DNA from: Rikenellaceae bacterium
GTDB taxonomy: Bacteria; Bacteroidota; Bacteroidia; Bacteroidales; Rikenellaceae
NCBI GenBank assembly: GCA_015060045.1
Contig: SUZH01000009.1
Span: forward strand, 23,582-87,581
DNA: 64,000 nt
Reading direction: 5' to 3'
The translations under genes were made by a program, and so were the position numbers. The stretch's first letter is position 1, and each line of letters opens with the position of its first letter. This document shows, piece after piece, positions 58,752 through 64,000 of this stretch. Under the pieces are notes generated by a model, which did not search any database, was not told the DNA's origin, and saw only the letters and a list, made by a program, of their open reading frames with translations.

Positions 58752-60044
58752 ATGAAACGATTGCTTTTGTTGGTGGCAATGCTCGGTTGTGTTGCCGTAG
58801 CCACGGCTCAGGTCAAGGCCGGTGCCCCCTATGTCGATTTTATGGTCCTGGCCGACCATGCCGATTGCCACTACCGCATCGGCGAAGAACCGCGTCTGAA
58901 GATTATGGCCAAAGGGGGCGGCGCAGGCCTTGAGGGGGTACGCCTCCACTACGAGGCAGGCAACGACCGCATGGAGGCCGACCTGAAGGGGGCAACCACC
59001 TTCCTGCGCGGCGAGGCACAGGTGCCCGTGGGTACAATGACCGTTCCCGGTTTCCGTTTCTGCAAGATCCGTTTTGAGGTGAAGGGCGAAAGCTATACCG
59101 AGACGGTGAAAGTTGCCTTCTCGGCCAAGGATATCGAGCCGACGATCTCCAATCCGATTGACTTCGACATCTTCTGGAAGCAGACCTTGAAAAAGGCCGC
59201 CAAACTGCCGCTCACGAGCGAAGTGGTAGAGATGCCTGCGTGGAGCAACGACCAGATTCGTACGCTCATGGTGCGCATCCCCTGCGACGAAGAGGGCGGC
59301 TCGATCTACGGCTATGTGTCGATTCCGAACGACGGCAAGAAGCACCCCGTGTTGCTCGTACCGCCCGGAGCGGGTGTGAAGCGCGTGAACCCCTCGGAAA
59401 TCTACGCCAAGGAGGGTTTCATCACCTTCACGATGGAGATTCACGGCATGCCGATGGACGCCTCGGATGAGCAGATTGCAGCCGACAAGGAGCGTCTGGG
59501 CGATTATTGGTACACAAATATCGAGGATCGTGACGACTACTACTACAAGCGTGTCTACACGGGTTGCGTGCGCGCCATCGACTACCTGATGTCGCTCCCC
59601 GAGTGGGATGGCAAGAATGTCGGCGTAACGGGTGGCAGCCAGGGTGGCGCCCTCTCGATCGTGACGGCAGCCCTGCACCCCGAGATCGACTTTGTGGCCG
59701 CCTTCTACCCCGCCCTCTCGGACGTGAGCGGTTACCAGGTGGGACGCGCCGGCGGTTGGCCGAGAATGTTTGCCACAGCAGATGATCACCCCGAGATCGA
59801 CCGCAAGAAGGCGTTGCGCGTGATGGGTTACTACGACGTGGTAAACTTCGCCCGTCGCATCGAGTGCCCGGGCTTCTACAACTACGGATTCAACGACAAC
59901 ACCTGCCCACCAACCTCGGTGCGCGCCGTCATCAACGTGATTGATGCTCCGAAGGAGGTCGTCGAAAATCCCGCCTCGTACCATTGGCGTTACCGCGAGG
60001 TCCACATGGAGGCAATCGCGTGGATGAAGAGCCTGTGCGAATAG
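58752..60044 (+). CDS. Secreted acetylxylan esterase-like (CE7) hydrolase
   Basis: 430 aa. Signal peptide (MKRLLLLVAMLGCVAVATAQ), an N-terminal beta domain of about 120 residues, then an alpha/beta hydrolase: PVLLVPPGAGVKRVNPSEIY, YYKRVYTGCVRAIDYLMSLP, nucleophile elbow VGVTGGSQGGALSIVTAALH, FVAAFYPALSDVSGY, catalytic Asp in NYGFNDNTCPPTSVRAVINV and a late His (SYHWRYREVHMEAIAWMKSL). The GGSQGG elbow and Asp-N-x-CPP motif match acetylxylan/cephalosporin C deacetylases. It should remove acetyl groups from glycans in the periplasm. Confidence 0.9.
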   Translation: MKRLLLLVAMLGCVAVATAQVKAGAPYVDFMVLADHADCHYRIGEEPRLKIMAKGGGAGLEGVRLHYEAGNDRMEADLKGATTFLRGEAQVPVGTMTVPGFRFCKIRFEVKGESYTETVKVAFSAKDIEPTISNPIDFDIFWKQTLKKAAKLPLTSEVVEMPAWSNDQIRTLMVRIPCDEEGGSIYGYVSIPNDGKKHPVLLVPPGAGVKRVNPSEIYAKEGFITFTMEIHGMPMDASDEQIAADKERLGDYWYTNIEDRDDYYYKRVYTGCVRAIDYLMSLPEWDGKNVGVTGGSQGGALSIVTAALHPEIDFVAAFYPALSDVSGYQVGRAGGWPRMFATADDHPEIDRKKALRVMGYYDVVNFARRIECPGFYNYGFNDNTCPPTSVRAVINVIDAPKEVVENPASYHWRYREVHMEAIAWMKSLCE

Positions 60045-60048
60045 TTTT

Positions 60049-60071
60049 GCCCCTGCTTTGCAGGGCTTTTT
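60049..60071 (+). terminator. Terminator of the esterase gene
   Basis: CCCTGC-TTT-GCAGGG core (one bulged C, then a G-C pair) followed by five T. Confidence 0.75.
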
Positions 60072-60081
60072 ACCGAAAAGG

Positions 60082-60111
60082 TTGTTTTTCGCAGGAAAAA
60101 GTGTATCTTTG
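60082..60111 (+). promoter_or_regulatory. Promoter of gpsA-pgi
   Basis: TTG (60082-60084), exactly 19 bases, TATCTTTG (60104-60111). Confidence 0.7.
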
Positions 60112-60142
60112 TAGGACACAATCCTAACGAACAAGTTCCGCT

Positions 60143-61150
60143 ATGGAGTATAAATTAGATTCATCGGCACGTTGTGCCGTCATCGGATACGGCACCTGGG
60201 CCACGGCTTTGGTCGATGTGTTGACCAAAAACGAGGAGCGCGTAGGCTGGTATGTTCGCAACCCCGAGGTGTTGGAGTCGATCCTCAGCGAGGGACGCAA
60301 CCAACGCTACCTCTGCGACCTGGAGCTCGACACGAGCCGCATCGCCCCGTCGGACGACCTGAACAAGGTGGTTGCCGAGGCCGATATTTTGGTCATGGCC
60401 ATGCCGTCCGCCTTTATCAAGACCTTCCTCGAGCCGCTCACGGTTTCGCTGAAAGATAAGTTCATCATCTCGGCCGTAAAGGGTATCGTGCCGGGCGACT
60501 ACAAAACCGTTGTGGAGTACCTGCACGATCATTATGACCTGTCGTACAAGCAGATCGGTCTGATCACGGGTCCCACCCACGCCGAGGAGGTGGCACGCGA
60601 ACGCCTCTCCTACCTCACGGTGGTCTGCACCGACCCCGACAACGCCCAACTGATCGGCCAAAAGCTCGCTACGAAATATATCCACCTGACCTATTCGCAG
60701 GATCTCTACGGCACGGAGTATGCGGCTATTCTGAAGAATATCTACGCACTGGCTGCCGGTATGGCAATCGGTTTGGGATATGGCGATAATTTCCTCGCGG
60801 TGCTGATCTCGAACTGCGCCGCCGAGATGACCCGCTTCCTGCAGGAGAGCTACCCCTACGAGCGCGACACGCAGGCTTCGGCCTACCTGGGTGACCTCCT
60901 GGTGACAAGCTATTCGATCCACAGCCGCAACCGTCGTCTCGGCCTGATGATCGGCCACGGTTGCTCGGTCAAGACGGCCCTGAACGAGATGACGATGGTA
61001 GCCGAGGGTTACTACGCCGCCGACTGCATCCGCCACATCAACTTCCGCCACAAGGTCGAAATGCCGATTGCCGACATGGTCTATTCGGTCCTCTACGAGA
61101 AGAGTTCGGCCCGCAAGTCGATGAAGGCGCTCGCACAAAAAATGATCTAA
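60143..61150 (+). CDS. gpsA: NAD(P)-dependent glycerol-3-phosphate dehydrogenase
   Basis: 335 aa. Makes sn-glycerol 3-phosphate for phospholipids. Dinucleotide motif [20 protein letters not shown] (GxGxxA form), [60 protein letters not shown] with the catalytic Lys, and [20 protein letters not shown]. Followed after 22 bases by pgi, likely one transcript. Confidence 0.95.
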   Translation: MEYKLDSSARCAVIGYGTWATALVDVLTKNEERVGWYVRNPEVLESILSEGRNQRYLCDLELDTSRIAPSDDLNKVVAEADILVMAMPSAFIKTFLEPLTVSLKDKFIISAVKGIVPGDYKTVVEYLHDHYDLSYKQIGLITGPTHAEEVARERLSYLTVVCTDPDNAQLIGQKLATKYIHLTYSQDLYGTEYAAILKNIYALAAGMAIGLGYGDNFLAVLISNCAAEMTRFLQESYPYERDTQASAYLGDLLVTSYSIHSRNRRLGLMIGHGCSVKTALNEMTMVAEGYYAADCIRHINFRHKVEMPIADMVYSVLYEKSSARKSMKALAQKMI

Positions 61151-61172
61151 ACCAATAAAAACCAATACAACC

Positions 61173-62495
61173 ATGAAAATCGATTACTCGAAGACCGGCT
61201 ATGAGATTTCGGCCGAAATGAAAGCCAAAGCATTGGCTGCCAACGCACTGCTCCACTCGGGCGAGGGCAAAGGCAACGACTTCCTGGGTTGGGTAAACCT
61301 CCCCTCGTCGATCGATGACGCTCAGCTGGACGCCATCGTAGCTGCCGCCGCCAAGCTGCGCGAAAAGTGTGACCTGGTGATCTGCATCGGTATCGGCGGT
61401 TCGTACCTCGGCGCCAAGGCGGTGCTGGAGGCGATGTCGAACCCCTTCCAGCTCTTGAAGAAGGAGCAGGAGAACCCGACCGTTGTATTTGCCGGCCAGA
61501 ACATCTCGGAGGACTACACCTACGAGTTGATGGAGGCTGCGAAGGAGCACTCGATCGGCGCCATCGTGATCTCGAAGTCGGGTACGACGACCGAGCCGGC
61601 TATCGCCTTCCGCCTGATCAAGGCCGAGTTGGAGGCTCGCTATGGTAAGGCCGAGGCTGCCGAGCGCATCGTAGCCGTAACGGATAAGGCACGTGGTGCT
61701 CTGAAGACTCTCGCGACCGACGAGGGCTACCCCACGTTCGTGATTCCGGACGATGTAGGCGGTCGTTTCTCGGTATTGACGCCCGTAGGTCTGCTGCCGC
61801 TGGCCGTAGCCGGTGTCGATGTGCGCGCCTTGGTGAAGGGTGCCCAAAAGATGGAGGCCCAGACGGCCGAGGGCGTAGCCTTTGAGGAGAACCCGTCGGC
61901 GATCTACGCTGCCGTGCGTAACCTGCTCTATGCCGATGGCAAGAAGATCGAGATTCTGGGTTCGTACGAGCCGAAGCTGCAGTACATCAACGAGTGGTGG
62001 AAGCAGCTCTACGGTGAGTCGGAGGGCAAGGAAGGCAAGGGTATCTTCCCCGCCAGCGTGACTCTCACGGCCGACCTGCACTCAATGGGTCAGTACATCC
62101 AGGAGGGCGAGCGTACCCTCTTCGAGACGATTATCTCGGTAGCCGCACCGAAGCACAAGGTGGTGATCGAGGCGGACGAGCAGAACTTGGACGGCCTGAA
62201 CTTCATGGCCGGCAAGCGTATCTCGGAGGTAAATCGCATGGCCGAGCTGGGTGTTCAGCTGGCTCACGTGGATGGCGGTGTACCCAACATCCGCATCGAG
62301 ATCCCGACGATTGATGCCGAGACGATCGGTGGTCTGCTCTATTTCTTCGAGAAGGCCTGCGGTATCAGCGGTTACATCCTGGGTGTCAATCCGTTCGACC
62401 AGCCGGGCGTAGAGGCTTACAAGAAGAATATGTTTGCCCTTTTGGACAAGCCGGGTTACGAGGAGGAGTCGAAGAAGATCAAGGCTCGTCTGTAA
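61173..62495 (+). CDS. pgi: Glucose-6-phosphate isomerase
   Basis: 440 aa, the short bacterial form. Interconverts glucose 6-phosphate and fructose 6-phosphate. Seen: [60 protein letters not shown], signature [20 protein letters not shown], and the substrate-binding [20 protein letters not shown]. Terminator at 62518. Confidence 0.96.
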   Translation: MKIDYSKTGYEISAEMKAKALAANALLHSGEGKGNDFLGWVNLPSSIDDAQLDAIVAAAAKLREKCDLVICIGIGGSYLGAKAVLEAMSNPFQLLKKEQENPTVVFAGQNISEDYTYELMEAAKEHSIGAIVISKSGTTTEPAIAFRLIKAELEARYGKAEAAERIVAVTDKARGALKTLATDEGYPTFVIPDDVGGRFSVLTPVGLLPLAVAGVDVRALVKGAQKMEAQTAEGVAFEENPSAIYAAVRNLLYADGKKIEILGSYEPKLQYINEWWKQLYGESEGKEGKGIFPASVTLTADLHSMGQYIQEGERTLFETIISVAAPKHKVVIEADEQNLDGLNFMAGKRISEVNRMAELGVQLAHVDGGVPNIRIEIPTIDAETIGGLLYFFEKACGISGYILGVNPFDQPGVEAYKKNMFALLDKPGYEEESKKIKARL

Positions 62496-62517
62496 TCATT
62501 TCCACTGCACAACAGGA

Positions 62518-62548
62518 GGGGCTGCCAAAGCGATGGCAGCCCCTTTTA
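62518..62548 (+). terminator. Terminator of gpsA-pgi
   Basis: Perfect 9-bp stem GGGGCTGCC / GGCAGCCCC, 8-base loop, then TTTTATTTT. Confidence 0.88.
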
Positions 62549-62594
62549 TTTTCGGCACGAAGTGTGCAGGAGTCCTCTTTCCGACCTCTTTGCC

Positions 62595-63242
62595 ATGAAA
62601 ACGCGCGCCATCCTCTTCCTCCTGCTCCTGACGGCCACCCTCGGGGTGATCGGCTGGCTCTACTACGGAGTGGCGGCAGACAAGCATCAACCCCAGCCCT
62701 CACCACACGAGGCCGTGGTGGAGGATTTGGCGGATTGCTGCCGACGCAAACATGTTAAATCGGTACAATACGACCACTTCGCCCGCCTGGCTGACGACGA
62801 GCAGGAGGCCTCAGCGGGCAACCTCTTTCGCGCGCTGGCCTACTCGGAGCGGATTCAGGAGCAGCAGGCTGCCCTGGCCATCCTGCGCCTGGGAGGTCGC
62901 TACGTACCGCCGAAACGGGTCGTTGTCTTTCGTGGCCCCACGGCCGGCAATCTGGAGCGCAGCATCCTCTACGAGCGACGCAGCGAGGATACGCTCTACT
63001 ATCATCAGATTCATCGCCACCTTCACAGTGGCAATCGGCTGGCAGCGCGGGCCTTGATCTGGGCCACAACGATCGACCGTCGCCACCGAAACCTGCTGGA
63101 GGCCACGCGCTTGGGCAACACACGCACAGGTGTTCGGCATTACATGGTCTGTCCCCATTGCGGCAACACCTATCTGCTTGAGGAGCAGGATCCCTATTGT
63201 CCTCATTGCTTGACCGACAGCCGTTTTTTTGTACAATTTTGA
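62595..63242 (+). CDS. Membrane-anchored rubrerythrin-like protein
   Basis: 215 aa. An N-terminal membrane helix or signal (MKTRAILFLLLLTATLGVIG, WLYYGVA) precedes a ferritin-like helical region: ASAGNLFRALAYSERIQEQQ, RSILYERRSEDTLYYHQIHR, LIWATTIDRRHRNLLEATR. The C-terminus is a rubredoxin-like knuckle pair, MVCPHCGNTYLLEEQDPYCP, HC (CxxCG...CPxC). The usual E-x-x-H iron ligands of rubrerythrin are only partly kept. Rubrerythrins are normally soluble, so the anchor is unusual. It may act in peroxide or redox defence at the envelope, but loss of iron binding is possible. Confidence 0.7.
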   Translation: MKTRAILFLLLLTATLGVIGWLYYGVAADKHQPQPSPHEAVVEDLADCCRRKHVKSVQYDHFARLADDEQEASAGNLFRALAYSERIQEQQAALAILRLGGRYVPPKRVVVFRGPTAGNLERSILYERRSEDTLYYHQIHRHLHSGNRLAARALIWATTIDRRHRNLLEATRLGNTRTGVRHYMVCPHCGNTYLLEEQDPYCPHCLTDSRFFVQF

Positions 63243-63270
63243 CCTTACGCAAGCGGGCAGGGACAAAAAA

Positions 63271-63307
63271 GAGGAGACACCCTAAAGCGTCTCCTCCTTA
63301 TTTTTTT
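63271..63307 (+). terminator. Terminator of the rubrerythrin-like gene
   Basis: GAGGAGAC / GTCTCCTC, 10-base loop, then CTTATTTTTTT; convergent with yebC. Confidence 0.8.
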
Positions 63308-63323
63308 CGGATCGACCGTGCGA

Positions 63324-64000
63324 TTACTCCTCGTCAGCCTCCTTCATCGTGTGGTAAACGTTCGTCACATCGTCATCCTCCTCGAGCTTCTCGACGAGCT
63401 TCTCGATAGCCTCACGACCCTCGGCATCCAGCTCCTTCGTGTCGGTCGGAATGTAAACACCCTCACCCGAAACAATCTCGTATTTGTTATCATCCAACCA
63501 CTTCTGGATACCACCGAACGACTCGTAAGCGGCATAAACCGTAATACCGTCCTCCTCGGGGTAGAACTCATCGACACCCAGGTCAATCATCTCAAGCTCC
63601 AGCTCCTCGGGATCAACACCCTCGGCACGGAACTTAAAGACGCACTTGTGCTCGAACATGAAGGCCACCGAGCCGCTGTTACCCAGCGTACCGCCGCACT
63701 TGTTGAAGTGCATGCGCACGTTGGCCACCGTGCGGTTCGTGTTATCCGTAGCGGTCTCTACGAGGAAGGCGATACCGTGTGCGCCATAGCCTTCGTATAC
63801 GACCTCCTTATAATCGGCAGCGTCCTTCTCGGTGGCACGCTTGATGGCACGCTCCACGTTCTCCTTGGGCATATTCTCTGCCTTGGCGTTCTGGATCAAC
63901 AGACGCAGACGCGTATTGGCCGAAGGATCGGGACCGGCTGCCTTCACAGCGATTTCGATCTCCTTACCCAGCTTCGTAAATACGCGGGCCATGTGACCCC
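63324..64000 (-). CDS. yebC: YebC/PmpR-family protein (5' end cut off by window)
   Basis: At least 225 codons on the minus strand. The visible body is MARVFTKLGKEIEIAVKAAG, NMPKENVERAIKRATEKDA, YEGYGAHGIAFLVETATDNT, FMFEHKCVFKFRAEGVDPEE and the C-terminal YHTMKEADEE. The internal ATG at 63992 is probably not the start: the frame remains open to base 64000 and reads W-G-H before MARVF, as in full-length members that begin with a short basic segment. YebC proteins act as transcription regulators or, as shown more recently for some, help ribosomes through proline stretches. Confidence 0.93.
   Translation of the reverse strand, partial: GHMARVFTKLGKEIEIAVKAAGPDPSANTRLRLLIQNAKAENMPKENVERAIKRATEKDAADYKEVVYEGYGAHGIAFLVETATDNTNRTVANVRMHFNKCGGTLGNSGSVAFMFEHKCVFKFRAEGVDPEELELEMIDLGVDEFYPEEDGITVYAAYESFGGIQKWLDDNKYEIVSGEGVYIPTDTKELDAEGREAIEKLVEKLEEDDDVTNVYHTMKEADEE

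Overview
The window looks like a chromosomal segment of a GC-rich member of the Bacteroidales, most like Alistipes/Rikenellaceae. Signs are a SusC-type TonB-linked outer membrane protein, BatD/BatE aerotolerance proteins, a fused DAHP synthase/chorismate mutase, single-chain GcvP, type B L31, DUF4834/DUF4886/DUF4954/DUF3784 family proteins, WG-repeat proteins, and many promoters of the Bacteroidetes form (TTG, 19-20 bases, TAnnTTTG). No phage, insertion sequence or CRISPR array was seen. The content is mainly core housekeeping genes with short lineage-specific inserts.

Layout. 1-3.1 kb: 5' part of a SusC protein (minus). 3.6-6.8 kb: coiled-coil lipoprotein, L31, DUF3784 protein, enolase (all minus). 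7.0-9.2 kb: SDR oxidoreductase and UxuA, a hexuronate pair. 9.3-11.7 kb: lipopolysaccharide-kinase-like protein and a GH20 hexosaminidase. 11.7-13.8 kb: a Phe-rich leader peptide with attenuator, pheA, and DAHP synthase/chorismate mutase. 13.8-16.6 kb: two tRNA genes (Ser-GGA, Gln-CTG), a nucleoside transporter and a dense set of structured intergenic repeats. 16.6-26.1 kb: purB, DUF4834, MlaE/MlaF lipid ABC transporter, RidA, class II ribonucleotide reductase, DUF4886 protein, ribosomal protein S1. 26.3-33.0 kb: 5'-nucleotidase-like lipoprotein, TGS-uridine kinase-like protein, gcvP, SlyD-like isomerase. 33.0-37.8 kb: an unusual cluster of kinase-WG protein, DUF4954 beta-helix protein, vWA protein and pseudokinase-WG protein. 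37.9-44.5 kb: trxB, rnz, SpoU methyltransferase, pdxA, thrS, infC (probably starting at ATC). 44.7-48.8 kb: plug-like protein, two-component pair, ribH, TPR protein. 48.9-55.9 kb: recF-DUF721, META lipoprotein, recR-batE-batD, class I fumarase. 56.0-64.0 kb: a candidate structured RNA, small zinc-finger protein, fba, two secreted proteins, gpsA, pgi, rubrerythrin-like protein, and yebC (running off the end).

Most interesting signals: (1) a complete-looking ribosome-mediated attenuator in front of pheA; (2) the kinase/vWA/pseudokinase cluster; (3) families of intergenic elements whose stems covary between copies; (4) a 207-base long-hairpin element at 56.1 kb behind a canonical promoter; (5) three TGTTAA boxes in 10-bp phase before a two-component operon. 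All sequence statements come from reading the bases by eye; no similarity search or folding program was run.
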